Shown here: positions 52,179 to 61,293 of the stretch, one piece after another | Numbering within the stretch: the stretch's first letter is position 1 | Layout of the letters: each line of letters begins with the position of its first letter | Assembly: GCF_900104725.1 (NCBI RefSeq) | Contig: NZ_LT629758.1 | Coordinates: forward strand, 9,696,001 to 9,760,000 | Length of the DNA: 64,000 bases | Reading direction: 5' to 3' | Origin: Actinoplanes derwentensis | Lineage (GTDB): Bacteria; Actinomycetota; Actinomycetes; Mycobacteriales; Micromonosporaceae | Made by a program: the position numbers and the translations under genes | Notes under the pieces: generated by a model | The model's input: only the letters and a program-made list of their open reading frames with translations | Databases searched by the model: none | Told to the model about the DNA's origin: nothing

Positions 52179-54302
52179 TCAGACCGGCAGACGGGCCGAC
52201 AGCAGAGGCACGAGCATCGCCGCGTACCTGGTGCTGATGTGGCTGTGATCCCGCCAGGTGACGATGTTGCCGACCACGGCCGGGCACACCTGATCGGTGC
52301 AGAACCAGGGCCGGGTCGGGATCACCGTGACACCCAGCGCCCGCGCCTGCTCCGACACCAGCGCCTGCCGGGCCGGGAAGGCGAACGAGTCACCGGGCGG
52401 CCGGGCACACCGGGCGGCGTGCTCCGAATGGGTCGCCAGACAGTCCGGGACGTCCTTGCCCGGCCATGGCGTGTCCTCGATCAGCACCAGCTTCGTGTCG
52501 GTGTTGCGGATCGCCCGGAACGTGGCCGACCAGCCGGCCGCCCACAGGGCGTCCCGCTCCGGCGCCGGGCCCTCATCGATCCGGTTCCCGGCGGCGTCCA
52601 GCAGACCGCCGTTGTTGTTGCCGTTCGACGAGATCACCACCATCGCCGGACGGGCCTGCCGGATCTCGGCGAGCACGCCGTCGCGCCACTGCTCGCACTC
52701 GGTGTAGGGCCGCTTGAACTCGACGGCGTAGGTGCGGACCAGCGGAGCCTGACAGGCGCTCTTGGTCCGGACCATCAGCTTCCAGCCACGTTCCCGGGCG
52801 ATCAGTTGCATCGCCGGGTACCAGTGCGCGGCGTGCGAGTCGCCGAACAGGTACATCGACTTCGTGCCGGCCGGATCGCCGAAGACACACGGCCCCGGCG
52901 CGGCGACGTCCTCGAACTCCAGATGACACTTGCTGGCGTAGAACTTCGGCAGATCCCAGCGGGCCCGCTCGACCTTCGGCGTCACGTTCACCGGCAGCTC
53001 ACCCAGCCCTGCCGACGCGGCCAGGATCCGCTGCAACTCGGCCTCCGGGTCGGCGGCCGCGGCGACGGCCTTCCTGGTGTTCACCGCCGGATCGCCCTTG
53101 GCCAGCTGCGGCGGATTCATGATGCCGACCTGGGCCACGATGGCGGCGATCGCGGACAGCGCGAGACCGACAGCGATCCCGCGCCGGGCCCGGGCCTTCG
53201 CCCACCCGTGCTTGCGGGCCGGGTCCTCGACCAGGTGGTACGAGCCGACCGCCAACAGCAGCGCACCGGCGGCCAGACCCAGGTTCAGCGGCAGATTCGG
53301 TTCCACGTCCAGGATGTACGGGACGATCATCAGGACCGGCCAGTGCCACAGGTACCAGCTGTAGGAATACCTGCCGATCTGCTGGAACGGCCACGTCCGC
53401 AACAACGTGACCACACCGTGCCGCGGGGCCGCGCAGCCACCCGCGATGATCGCCGCCGAACCCAGGACGGGAAGGGCCGCGGCGTACCCGGGGAAGGGTG
53501 TCTCCTCGTTGTAGAGAAACGCCGACACGACGACAGCGGCCAGGCCGCCCCAGGTCAGGACCGCCGCGATGGTACGGGGGAGTCCGGCCAGCCGCACCGC
53601 GCCGACCGCCACGAACGCGCCGATCGCCAGCTCCCAGGCGCGGGTGTGCGCCCCGAAGTAGGCCCACGGCGCCGACGACGCGGTGAGCAGCACACTGACC
53701 GTGAGCGACGTCGCCACCACCAGGACCAGAGCCACGATCACCGGGGTCCGGCTGCGGCCCCGGAACAGCGCGAAGATCAGCAGCAGCAGCGGCCAGATCA
53801 GATAGAACTGCTCCTCGACCGCGAGCGACCAGAAGTGCTGCAACGGCGACGGGGCGGAGCCGGCGTTCATGTACTGCACGCCCTCGCTGGCCAGACGCCA
53901 GTTGATGCCGTAGAAGGTGGCGTAGATCGCGTCCGTCGCGATCGAAGCGAACCGGGTGGCCGGCACCCACAACCAACTCGCCACCACCGTGACCAGCAGA
54001 ACCACAGTCGACGCGGGCAGCAGGCGGGTGGCCCGGCGCGCGTAGAACGTGGCGAGCGAGATCCGCCCGGTCCGGTCCAGCTCCTTGAGCAACAGCGTGG
54101 TGATCAGGAAGCCGGAGATCACGAAGAAGACGTCGACGCCTACATAGCCACCTTCGAGGGTCGCGATGCCCGCATGCGAGAGGACCACGAGTGTGACCGC
54201 GATCGCTCGCATGCCCTCGATGTCGGGGCGGAACCTCAGGTGGGCCGGTGTCGAGACGGGTGCTTCGGTGCGCTCTTCAGTTGTGGTGCTTATCGATGAC
54301 AT
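52179..54302 (-). CDS. acyltransferase-3 / SGNH O-acyltransferase, second copy
   Basis: 707-residue paralogue of the gene at 46130-48268, with the same ten-helix acyltransferase-3 domain (RPDIEGMRAIAVTLVVLSHAG, GYVGVDVFFVISGFLIT) and C-terminal SGNH domain (YLFGDSHAAHWYP, dyad DHSH). Long stretches are nearly identical in DNA between the copies, notably around 47270-47340 and 53325-53395; the SGNH parts differ more. Substrates may therefore differ in the acceptor. The ATG 54300-54302 is preceded by GGCAGGAC, as in the first copy. The gene is convergent with CYP102. Confidence 0.9.
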   Translation of the reverse strand: MSSISTTTEERTEAPVSTPAHLRFRPDIEGMRAIAVTLVVLSHAGIATLEGGYVGVDVFFVISGFLITTLLLKELDRTGRISLATFYARRATRLLPASTVVLLVTVVASWLWVPATRFASIATDAIYATFYGINWRLASEGVQYMNAGSAPSPLQHFWSLAVEEQFYLIWPLLLLIFALFRGRSRTPVIVALVLVVATSLTVSVLLTASSAPWAYFGAHTRAWELAIGAFVAVGAVRLAGLPRTIAAVLTWGGLAAVVVSAFLYNEETPFPGYAAALPVLGSAAIIAGGCAAPRHGVVTLLRTWPFQQIGRYSYSWYLWHWPVLMIVPYILDVEPNLPLNLGLAAGALLLAVGSYHLVEDPARKHGWAKARARRGIAVGLALSAIAAIVAQVGIMNPPQLAKGDPAVNTRKAVAAAADPEAELQRILAASAGLGELPVNVTPKVERARWDLPKFYASKCHLEFEDVAAPGPCVFGDPAGTKSMYLFGDSHAAHWYPAMQLIARERGWKLMVRTKSACQAPLVRTYAVEFKRPYTECEQWRDGVLAEIRQARPAMVVISSNGNNNGGLLDAAGNRIDEGPAPERDALWAAGWSATFRAIRNTDTKLVLIEDTPWPGKDVPDCLATHSEHAARCARPPGDSFAFPARQALVSEQARALGVTVIPTRPWFCTDQVCPAVVGNIVTWRDHSHISTRYAAMLVPLLSARLPV

Positions 54303-54440
54303 GTCCTGCCTAAAAGGATCGCCGTGCCAGCCTTCGCGCCTCGATCAAGGGCTGGCAGATCCTACATAGGTAGTTCACAGGTCTCGCACAGTCCGCGCTT
54401 GGCTTTCCAGCCGCCGATCCGGGGTGGGCCGTTCGTCGGA

Positions 54441-54537
54441 TCTCGGGGTCACGGCTGCTCCCGTGCCGTCCGTTCTCGGGGTCACGACTGCTCCGTGCTG
54501 TCCCTTCTCGGGGCTACGGCTGCTCTGCGGTGCCCGT
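54441..54537. repeat. three tandem 32-33-bp repeats at the 3' end of the kinase gene
   Basis: The unit TCTCGGGGTCACGGCTGCTC plus a variable 12-13 bases begins at 54441, 54474 and 54506. The third copy overlaps the last codons and stop of the kinase gene (stop at 54514-54516); the other two lie beyond it. Copies differ at a few positions. Confidence 0.7.
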
Positions 54538-56067
54538 TGCGGGGGCGCTCTCCTCGGGTTCAGCCGGTTCGGTGTCGTCGCTGGTCGGCTCCGTCGTCGG
54601 TGGAGTCGTCTCCGGTTCCTCTTCGGCGGGCGGTGTCGTCGCCGGGGCCTCCTGCGGGCGGGTCTGCTCCGGGCTGGGGGAACGGGCCGGATCCGACCGT
54701 TCCCGGCCTCCGGGTTCCTTCCGGGCCGGGTTCTCGTCCGCCGTGTCGTCGCCGCCGCCCTTCGCCTCGGTGGGTGCCGGGGCGACACTCGCCGGGACCA
54801 CCGGAGTGCTGATGGACGGCTTCGGACCGTCTTCGAAGAGCCCGGCCACGTTCGCCAGCCCGAAAGCCGCCGCCACGACGGCGACGAACGAGACCAGCAC
54901 CACGACCGGCCCAAGCCGCCGCGAACCGGCCCTACCGACAGCGCTCACCGAACCCAGCCCGGCGCCCGAGCCCCCGCCCGAGCCCCCGCCAGGGCTTGAA
55001 CCCACGCCAGCGCCTCCGCCGGGGCTTGAACCCACGCCAGCGGCTGAGCCTCCTCCAGCTCTTGAGCCCCATCCAGCGCCGGAGACTTGGGTGGCGTCGA
55101 CATCGGCGTCATAGGCGGCGACATCGGCGTCATAGGCGGCGTCGGCGTCGTCATCGTCGGTGTCGGCGGAGACCGGGACCGGGACCGGGACCGGGCTGAC
55201 GCCGAGCCATGCGACGGCGACCTTGGTCGCGGCGAGGTCGTCCACCGGGCTCGCGGTCTTGGCCGCGTCGGCGGTCTCGGCCATCGCGCCCGCCGAGGGG
55301 AAACGGTCGGCCGGTTGTTTGGCCATCGCCCGCATCACCAGTGCCCGCACCTCGGCCGGCACGTCCCCGGGCAGCGGCGGCGGTTCGTCCTCGATGTGCT
55401 GGAGGGCGATCGCGATCGGGTTCGCCCCCTGGAACGGCGGATGCCCGGCAAGACAGTGGTAGGCCAGGGCACCCAGCGCGTAGACGTCCGCTGGCGGCCC
55501 GGTCTCCTGCCGGGTGACCTGCTCGGGCGCGATGTAGAGGGCGGTGCCCACCACTTCCCGGGCGCCGGTGAGGGTGGCCGAGCCGGCCGACCGGGCCACC
55601 CCGAAGTCGACCAGGACCACCGTCCCGTCCGGCTCGACGATCAGGTTGCCCGGTTTGACGTCGCGGTGCACGATCCCGGCGACGTGGGCGGTCTCCAGAG
55701 CCCGGCCCGCCTGCGCCACGATCGCCATCGTCTCGGCAGCCCCGAGACGCCCGCGATCGGCGAGGACGTGATTGAGCGCCCGCCCGTCGACGCGGGCCAT
55801 CACCAGATAGGCGTCCTCGTCCTCGGTGCTCCCGAAGTCGTAGACGGGCACCACGCCGGGGTGGCGCAGCGCCGCCAGGGCCTGCGCCTCGTGCCGGAAC
55901 CGGCGCTGGAATCCCGGGTCGGTGGCCCGATCGGCGAGCAGCGTCTTGACCGCCACCGGCCGTTCGAGCACGGTGTCGGTCGCCTGCCAGACTTCGCCCA
56001 TGCCTCCGGCGGCGATGGGATCGTCCAGCCGGTAACGTCCGCCGAGCAACTCTCCGGGGTGAGGCAT
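54514..56067 (-). CDS. transmembrane Ser/Thr protein kinase
   Basis: Hanks-type receptor kinase of 517 residues. The kinase domain (about 10-265) has GGMGEVW, the Lys in VAVKTLLA, HRDVKPGNLIV, LVDFGVARS and GTALYIAPEQ, all intact. A juxtamembrane region of about 115 residues is rich in Asp/Ala and then Gly/Ser and is built from short repeats. One membrane helix (about 383-409) leads to an extracellular Pro/Thr/Glu-rich tail with no recognised sensor domain. The gene lies 44 bases downstream of ridA on the same strand and may be cotranscribed. Confidence 0.92.
   Translation of the reverse strand: MPHPGELLGGRYRLDDPIAAGGMGEVWQATDTVLERPVAVKTLLADRATDPGFQRRFRHEAQALAALRHPGVVPVYDFGSTEDEDAYLVMARVDGRALNHVLADRGRLGAAETMAIVAQAGRALETAHVAGIVHRDVKPGNLIVEPDGTVVLVDFGVARSAGSATLTGAREVVGTALYIAPEQVTRQETGPPADVYALGALAYHCLAGHPPFQGANPIAIALQHIEDEPPPLPGDVPAEVRALVMRAMAKQPADRFPSAGAMAETADAAKTASPVDDLAATKVAVAWLGVSPVPVPVPVSADTDDDDADAAYDADVAAYDADVDATQVSGAGWGSRAGGGSAAGVGSSPGGGAGVGSSPGGGSGGGSGAGLGSVSAVGRAGSRRLGPVVVLVSFVAVVAAAFGLANVAGLFEDGPKPSISTPVVPASVAPAPTEAKGGGDDTADENPARKEPGGRERSDPARSPSPEQTRPQEAPATTPPAEEEPETTPPTTEPTSDDTEPAEPEESAPATGTAEQP
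54992..55139. repeat. in-frame tandem repeats in kinase linker
   Basis: A 21-bp unit (GGGCTTGAACCCACGCCAGC plus one base) occurs at 54992-55012 and 55022-55042 within a 30-base period, encoding Gly/Ser-rich linker. A second, perfect 21-bp tandem duplication lies at 55098-55118 and 55119-55139 and encodes Ala/Tyr/Asp/Val repeats. Such repeats probably vary in number between strains. Confidence 0.75.
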
Positions 56068-56111
56068 GGATGTCCCTCTACCCAGGAGAGTGCCCGGTTA
56101 CCCGTGTGGTG

Positions 56112-56492
56112 TCAGGCTCCGATGTAGAGAACGGCGTCGATCTCGATGTCGAAACCGACGAGCGGGACCGGCAGTGTGGTGCGTACCGGCAGGTCGTCGC
56201 CCTTGATGTACTGCCGGTAGATCTCGTTCATCTCCGGGAAGTCGGCGAAGTCGCGCAGGTAGACACCGACCCGCACGGCGTCGTCCAGACTCGACCCGGC
56301 CGCCTCGGCGACCGCGGCCAGGTTCTGGAAGGCGGAGTGCGCCTGCTCGGCGAAGGTGCCGGTGATCCGGGTGCCGTCCGGCAGCGCGGGAATCGCACCG
56401 GCCAGGTAGATGGTGTCGCCGGCGACGACGGCGTGCGAGTACGGCCCACCGGCCGGCGCCGCCTTGTCGGTGATCACAGCGCGCTTGGGCAT
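56112..56492 (-). CDS. RidA/YjgF-family enamine/imine deaminase
   Basis: 126-residue trimeric RidA-type protein. It has SHAVVAGDTIYLAGAIP, LDDAVRVGVYLRDFADF and PVRTTLPV with the Arg that binds the carboxylate of imine intermediates. Members hydrolyse reactive 2-aminoacrylate-like imines. The ATG overlaps the stop of the amidohydrolase gene (TGATG), so it is coupled to it. This suggests that a deamination step occurs in the same pathway, though no PLP enzyme is adjacent. Confidence 0.9.
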   Translation of the reverse strand: MPKRAVITDKAAPAGGPYSHAVVAGDTIYLAGAIPALPDGTRITGTFAEQAHSAFQNLAAVAEAAGSSLDDAVRVGVYLRDFADFPEMNEIYRQYIKGDDLPVRTTLPVPLVGFDIEIDAVLYIGA

Positions 56493-57703
56493 CAGGAACT
56501 CCTCGGTTCTGTTCTCGGGAACTGCTCGGCCAGCCCGTCCACCCCCACCAGGGGAGTGGTGAGCAGGGCACGGATGTCACGGTCGCGGCGCTGCAGGGCC
56601 GCGTGCTGCGCCTCGGTGAGGGGGATCCACGGGGCGGGCGGCGCGGGTAGTCGCGGGGCCAGCAGACGGCCGCCCACGTAGGTCGCCTCGTTGATCAGCC
56701 GCACCGGGGAGGTCCGGATCTGCCGGTGGGCGTCGACGAGATCGAGCGGTTCCGCCCGTACGTCGAAGATCGCCAGGTCCGCGGGCTCGCCGACGGCGAG
56801 GGAGCCGCCCGGCAGGCCCAGCGCCCGGGCCGGACGTGCGGTGACGGCATCGATCACCTCGGCCATCGGCACTCCGACCGCCAGGAGTTTCGCCATCGTG
56901 GTGGGCAGGTCGAAGACCGGCCCGTGCAGGGACCGGGCGTGCAGATCGGTGGAGACGGTGAACGGCCGCAGCCCCGCCGCCAGCTGCGCCTCCAGCACGT
57001 CGAAGGCGAATCCGCCGGAGCCGTGCCCGAGGTCCAGCAGCACGCCCCGAGCGGCGGCGGCGCGCACCGCCGGGCCGAGCGGCGCCGCGATGCCGCTGGC
57101 GCAGTGGGTGACCAGGTCACCGGGCCGCATCAGGTCGAGCACCTCGTCCAGAGCCGGTGGTGCGGTGCCGATGTGCGCCATCACCGGCACGCCGCACGCC
57201 TGCGCCGCCGCCAGCCCACGGCGCAGTGGTTCCACCCCGTTGGTGCCGACGGTGTCGCTGTCGATGCGCACCTTGACACCGTGGAACAGGTCACGGTTGG
57301 CCTGGATGGTGTCGATCGCCAGTGGCACGTCGCAGTTGGCGAGGTCGCGGCTCTCTCCGGTGCGCCCGGCGAGACCGACCGCGGAGATGTTGAGCAGCGC
57401 GCGGACCCGGACCGCGCTGGTCTGCGCGACGTGGCGCAGGCCGGCCACCGTGTACGCCCCGGCTGACCCGGCGTCCACCCAGGTGGTGACGCCGGAGCAC
57501 CACGCGACGGGGTCGGGATCGATGCCCCAGTAACCGGGGCCGACGTGGGTGTGCGCGTCGATCAGGCCCGGGGTGACCAGGCGCCCGGTGACGTCCACGA
57601 TCCGGTGCGCGTCCCGTGACAGGTCCGCGCCGACCGCGGCGACCAGCCCGGCACGGACCGCGATGTCCTGATCGGTGCCGGTGAACAGCAGGTCCCAGGT
57701 CAT
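56492..57703 (-). CDS. amidohydrolase-superfamily metal-dependent hydrolase (dihydroorotase/deacetylase-like)
   Basis: 403-residue hydrolase of the amidohydrolase superfamily. Metal and active-site elements are visible: PGLIDAHTHVGP, a Lys in FHGVKVRIDSD that could be carbamylated, His in VMAHIGTAPP and THCASG, and Asp in VSTDLHARS. By these features it resembles the COG3964-like group often named amidohydrolase/deacetylase, some of which cleave N-acetyl or O-acetyl compounds. The substrate is not known. It is cotranscribed with the regulator upstream (four-base overlap) and RidA downstream, opposite an amino-sugar uptake operon. Confidence 0.85.
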   Translation of the reverse strand: MTWDLLFTGTDQDIAVRAGLVAAVGADLSRDAHRIVDVTGRLVTPGLIDAHTHVGPGYWGIDPDPVAWCSGVTTWVDAGSAGAYTVAGLRHVAQTSAVRVRALLNISAVGLAGRTGESRDLANCDVPLAIDTIQANRDLFHGVKVRIDSDTVGTNGVEPLRRGLAAAQACGVPVMAHIGTAPPALDEVLDLMRPGDLVTHCASGIAAPLGPAVRAAAARGVLLDLGHGSGGFAFDVLEAQLAAGLRPFTVSTDLHARSLHGPVFDLPTTMAKLLAVGVPMAEVIDAVTARPARALGLPGGSLAVGEPADLAIFDVRAEPLDLVDAHRQIRTSPVRLINEATYVGGRLLAPRLPAPPAPWIPLTEAQHAALQRRDRDIRALLTTPLVGVDGLAEQFPRTEPRSS

Positions 57704-58944
57704 AGCGCCGCCGTGATGGACAGCCGGTAGAGACGGGTGGGCCGGCCCTTGCGGTTCTCCTGGGCGCTACCGGTCTCCTCGACCAGGCCGGCGACGGTGA
57801 GTTTGCGGATCAGGCGCCGGCCGCTGGGGTCGGTGATGCCGAGGGCTCGGGCCAGCTCACCGGGGGAGATCGGGCGGCCCTCCAGACTCCGCTCGATCGC
57901 GGTGAGCCGGGAGAGTGTCGCGGGGCTGAGCCCGGCCCGGCCGGCGAGCTGCTCCAGCGGGCCGTGTTCCCGGTAGGTATAGGTGAGCGGCATGCCGGTG
58001 GCGCCCATCGGGCCGATCGTCATGCCGTCGCCGGTGAAGAGATAGGCGCCGGGATCCGGATCCTGCTCGGCCCGGGCCGCGGCCCGCTCGGCCAGGGCGA
58101 CGCTCAACCGGGCCGAGGAGCCCATGCCGAACCCGGCCACCGCCTGCGCCTCGCTGAGGATCGGCAGGCCAACCCACTGGTTGGTGACCGTCTCGAACAG
58201 CGAGGCGGGCGCCAGCACCAGCACGCCCCGGCCGCCGTGCCGGTCGATCCAGGCGTCGGCGAACTCCGGGGTGCCGGTCAGCAGCCGCTGCAGGGCCGGA
58301 CGCTGCTCCGGGTCGCGGGCCAGGAACAGGCCGGCGGCGAAACGGTGGCCGTCGGCGCGTTTGTTGCGAATGCGCAGGGCCAGTTCGTGCAGGTCGGCGC
58401 GGATGGTGCCGGGGGTGGCGAGAGCGTGCAGCACCGGGGTCTGCCCGTCCAGCGCGGCGGCCACACCCATCCGGACACTGATCACGTAGGGCGCGCCGGT
58501 GCGGGACAGGTGCTGCCGGTGGAAGCCGACGACCTCGTCGATCGGCTGGTCCGGGTCGAACGGCAGCGCGGAGATCGCGGTCCGGTCCAGGCCGAGCGCG
58601 GACGCCACCTCGTCGATCGTCTCGCTGGCGAAGGTGTCGACGCTGACCGGGGTGGCTGGCCAGCCGTTACCCCGGGCCCGGGCCCAGGCCAGGGCCAGGT
58701 CGAGCGCGGCCGAGCGGGTGACCGAGAACGGCAGGTCGGCGGGGATCAGGTCGCGGGCCCTCGCGAACGGCACCAGGCCCAGCAGCAGCCCGCCGAGCCG
58801 GTGGTCGCGGAGCAGCCCGGCGACCCGGTCACGGACCTCGTCCTCGCGCTGGTAGACCGCCCAGGCGAAGTCCACGCCGGTGAGCGTGCTCGCCGCGTCG
58901 GCGAAACGTGCCCGGTGACCGGTGTGCACCACCAATCCGATCAT
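57700..58944 (-). CDS. transcriptional regulator with sensory N-terminus and winged helix
   Basis: 414 residues from ATG 58942-58944. The N-terminal third (IGLVVHTGHRARFADAASTL) recalls the PrpR_N-type sensory domain. The middle (ARLSVALAERAAARAEQ before GAYLFTGDGMTIG) resembles the degenerate GGDEF/GTP-cyclohydrolase-III-like domains of CdaR-type regulators. The C-terminus (about 330-414) is a winged helix with LARALGITDPSGRRLIRKLTVAGLVEE. It is divergent from the ABC importer operon across about 200 bases and probably controls both. Family assignment of the first two domains is tentative. Confidence 0.7.
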   Translation of the reverse strand: MIGLVVHTGHRARFADAASTLTGVDFAWAVYQREDEVRDRVAGLLRDHRLGGLLLGLVPFARARDLIPADLPFSVTRSAALDLALAWARARGNGWPATPVSVDTFASETIDEVASALGLDRTAISALPFDPDQPIDEVVGFHRQHLSRTGAPYVISVRMGVAAALDGQTPVLHALATPGTIRADLHELALRIRNKRADGHRFAAGLFLARDPEQRPALQRLLTGTPEFADAWIDRHGGRGVLVLAPASLFETVTNQWVGLPILSEAQAVAGFGMGSSARLSVALAERAAARAEQDPDPGAYLFTGDGMTIGPMGATGMPLTYTYREHGPLEQLAGRAGLSPATLSRLTAIERSLEGRPISPGELARALGITDPSGRRLIRKLTVAGLVEETGSAQENRKGRPTRLYRLSITAAL

Positions 58945-59075
58945 GTCGGCCCCGTCCCCGTGCCAGTTCCCAAGTGGTTCGTTTGTCGCCAGCGTAGCGT
59001 GGCCGACCCGCGGCGCCCGGGTCAAGTCACATCCTTGTTTCCACGGTTACGACGCAGATTCAGGCCTTGACGGCC

Positions 59076-59094
59076 AGTGCCTCGGCCGAGCACT
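59076..59094. promoter_or_regulatory. quasi-palindrome in divergent promoter region
   Basis: AGTGCCTCGGCCGAGCACT contains the perfect palindrome CTCGGCCGAG and flanking AGTG/CACT arms offset by one base. TTGACG lies just upstream (about 59068-59073). It sits between the regulator gene and the ABC operon and is a candidate binding site. The rest of the 58945-59146 gap shows no other clear element apart from TATTTA at 59116-59121. Confidence 0.35.
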
Positions 59095-59146
59095 CTTGGC
59101 CGCACTGAAACGAACTATTTACGAACCTGGCTCGCTGGGAGTGCTG

Positions 59147-60409
59147 ATGAGACTGCGCATCGCGGTGGCCGCCGCGCTGGTTTTGACTGTGACCGCCTGT
59201 GCCCCTTCCACTTCGGCGCCCACCGGCACCGTGACGGATGGCGGCCCGAAAACCGGGGCCCTGAAAGTGTGGCTCTTCGACGAGCCCAACCGCGCGCCGA
59301 AGGAGGCCGTGGTCCAGGAGGCGATCACCGAGTTCACCGCCGCCCACCCGGACACCACCGTCGACGTGCAGTACATCGCCGTCGACACCCGCGGTGAGCG
59401 TTTCAAGGGCGCCTTCAACGACCCGGCGAGCGCGCCCGACGTGGTGGAGTTCGGTAACACCGACCTCCCCGAGTACGCCGCGGCCGGTGGCCTGGCCGAC
59501 CTGGGTTCGATCGTCTCCGGCTGGTCCGAGGGCGCCGACCTGCCCGCCGACGCCAAGGCCAGTGCCACCTATCAGGGCACCCTGCTCGGCGTGCCGTGGT
59601 TCGTCGGCGTCCGCGCCCTCTACTACCGCACCGACGTCTTCCAGGAGCTGGGCCTGAAAGTGCCCACCACCCTGGCCGAGCTGACCACCACGGCCCGGGC
59701 CGTGCGGGCGAAGAAGCCGGACATGTTCGGCATCGCGGTCGGTGGTAAGTACACCTTCGGCGCTCTCCCCTTCGTCTGGGCCAACGGCGGTGACATCACC
59801 TCGATCGACTCGGCGCCGTCACGGGCCGGGCTCACGGCCTACACCGGCCTGATCGCCGAGGACAACTGCCCGCCGCAGAACTGCGCCGACCTGACCGGCG
59901 GCAAGACCGTCGAGCTGTTCGCCAGCGGCAAGGCCGCGATGGGCATCATCGGCAACTTCAACCGCGCCGCCGTCGACGCCGGTGCCGCCAAGGGGAAGTA
60001 CGCCGTCGTCCCCCTGCCCGGCGTCACCGCCGGCTCGGTCGCGCCCGCCTTCGCCGGTGGCAACAACCTCGGCATCATGAAGAACGCCCAGCGTCCGGCG
60101 CTGGCCGCCGACTTCCTCACGCTGCTGGCGAGCAAGAAGTACCAGGGCAAGATGTATGACGCGATGGGCAATCTGCCGACGCTGAAGTCCGCAAGCGACG
60201 AGGTCGCCGCCAAGGACCCCTTCGTCAAGCCGTTCGTCGACACCATCAACGCCGGTACCAGGTTCGTCCCGCTCGACCCGGGCTGGGGCAAGATCGACGC
60301 CTCCGCCGTGCTGCCCACCATGATCGAGAAGGTGGCCACCGGCAAGGCGAGCGTCGACCAGGCCACGACCGAGGCCGCCAAGCAGATCGACGAGGCGCTC
60401 ACCCAGTGA
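59147..60409 (+). CDS. ABC transporter sugar-binding lipoprotein
   Basis: Family 1 extracellular solute-binding protein, 420 residues from ATG 59147 with GGGAG upstream. The lipoprotein signal ends LTVTAC with Cys18 as lipid-anchored residue. The mature part starts GALKVWLFDEPNRAPKEAVV and has the usual two-lobe pattern with GVPWFVGVRALYY and FVWANGGD. Together with two permeases and a GH20 enzyme it resembles the streptomycete DasABC-type chitobiose/GlcNAc systems; the ligand is inferred. No ATPase gene is in the operon, so a shared MsiK-type ATPase is expected. Confidence 0.9.
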   Translation: MRLRIAVAAALVLTVTACAPSTSAPTGTVTDGGPKTGALKVWLFDEPNRAPKEAVVQEAITEFTAAHPDTTVDVQYIAVDTRGERFKGAFNDPASAPDVVEFGNTDLPEYAAAGGLADLGSIVSGWSEGADLPADAKASATYQGTLLGVPWFVGVRALYYRTDVFQELGLKVPTTLAELTTTARAVRAKKPDMFGIAVGGKYTFGALPFVWANGGDITSIDSAPSRAGLTAYTGLIAEDNCPPQNCADLTGGKTVELFASGKAAMGIIGNFNRAAVDAGAAKGKYAVVPLPGVTAGSVAPAFAGGNNLGIMKNAQRPALAADFLTLLASKKYQGKMYDAMGNLPTLKSASDEVAAKDPFVKPFVDTINAGTRFVPLDPGWGKIDASAVLPTMIEKVATGKASVDQATTEAAKQIDEALTQ

Positions 60410-61293
60410 GCCGGGTCCGCGCCGTGGTGCGGGCACCGCTGTGGCTGCTTCTGCCGGCCACGGTGGTGCTCGGGGGCCTGTTCCTCTACCCGATGTACCA
60501 GCTCGGCCTGCTCTCGGTGCTCGACTTCACCCAGGCGCAGGTCAGCGGCGGGCAGCCGACCCGATTCGTCGGCGCGGAGAACTACACCCGGCTCTTCGCC
60601 GACTCCCGGTTCTGGGAGGTGCTCACCGCCACGGTGCTCTTCGCCGCCGCGTGCGTGCTCGCCACGCTCGCGGTCGGCGCCGGGCTCGCCGTCCTGCTGA
60701 CCCGGATCAGCCGGATTCCGCGGCTGCTGCTGTCGCTGGCCGCGATGGCCGCCTGGGCGGTGCCCGCCGTCTCCGGGTCGACCACCTGGATGTTCCTCTT
60801 CGACACCGACCTGGGGTTCGTCAACCAGCTTTTCGGCATCGAGGGATTCAACTGGATGTACGACCGGTACACCGCCTTCGGCCTGGTCGGCGCGGTGGTG
60901 GTGTGGGCGTCCTTCCCGTTCGTGATGGTCACCCTCTACGCCGGGATCGAGGCCATCCCCCGGTCGGTCCTGGAGGCTGCCGCGCTGGACGGCGCGAGCA
61001 CCTGGCGCACCTTCTGGCAGATCATGGTGCCGATCCTGCGCCCGGTGCTCGCCATCGTCGTCATCCAGTCGATCATCTGGGACTTCAAGGTCTTCACCCA
61101 GATCTACATCATGACCCGTGGCGGCGGCCTGGCCGGTCAGAACATGACCCTCAACGTCTACGCCTACCAGCAGGCCTTCGCGTCCAGTGAGTACGGCCGC
61201 GGTGCCGCGATCGGCGTGGTGATGATGCTGATCCTGCTCGCCGTCACCCTCGTCTACCTTCGTGCACTGCGCCGGTCGGGAGAACAGTTATGA
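60406..61293 (+). CDS. ABC transporter permease, MalF type
   Basis: Inner-membrane permease of 295 residues with six predicted helices and the EAA loop EAAALDGASTWRTFWQIMVPIL, which docks the ATPase. GTG 60406 overlaps the stop of the binding-protein gene. It pairs with the next permease to form the channel. Confidence 0.92.
   Translation: MSRVRAVVRAPLWLLLPATVVLGGLFLYPMYQLGLLSVLDFTQAQVSGGQPTRFVGAENYTRLFADSRFWEVLTATVLFAAACVLATLAVGAGLAVLLTRISRIPRLLLSLAAMAAWAVPAVSGSTTWMFLFDTDLGFVNQLFGIEGFNWMYDRYTAFGLVGAVVVWASFPFVMVTLYAGIEAIPRSVLEAAALDGASTWRTFWQIMVPILRPVLAIVVIQSIIWDFKVFTQIYIMTRGGGLAGQNMTLNVYAYQQAFASSEYGRGAAIGVVMMLILLAVTLVYLRALRRSGEQL

Noticed and set aside
51837..54299. Long plus-strand open frame opposite the second acyltransferase gene
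   Set aside because: It repeats the same composition as the antisense of the first acyltransferase copy, which only reflects the paralogy of the sense genes.
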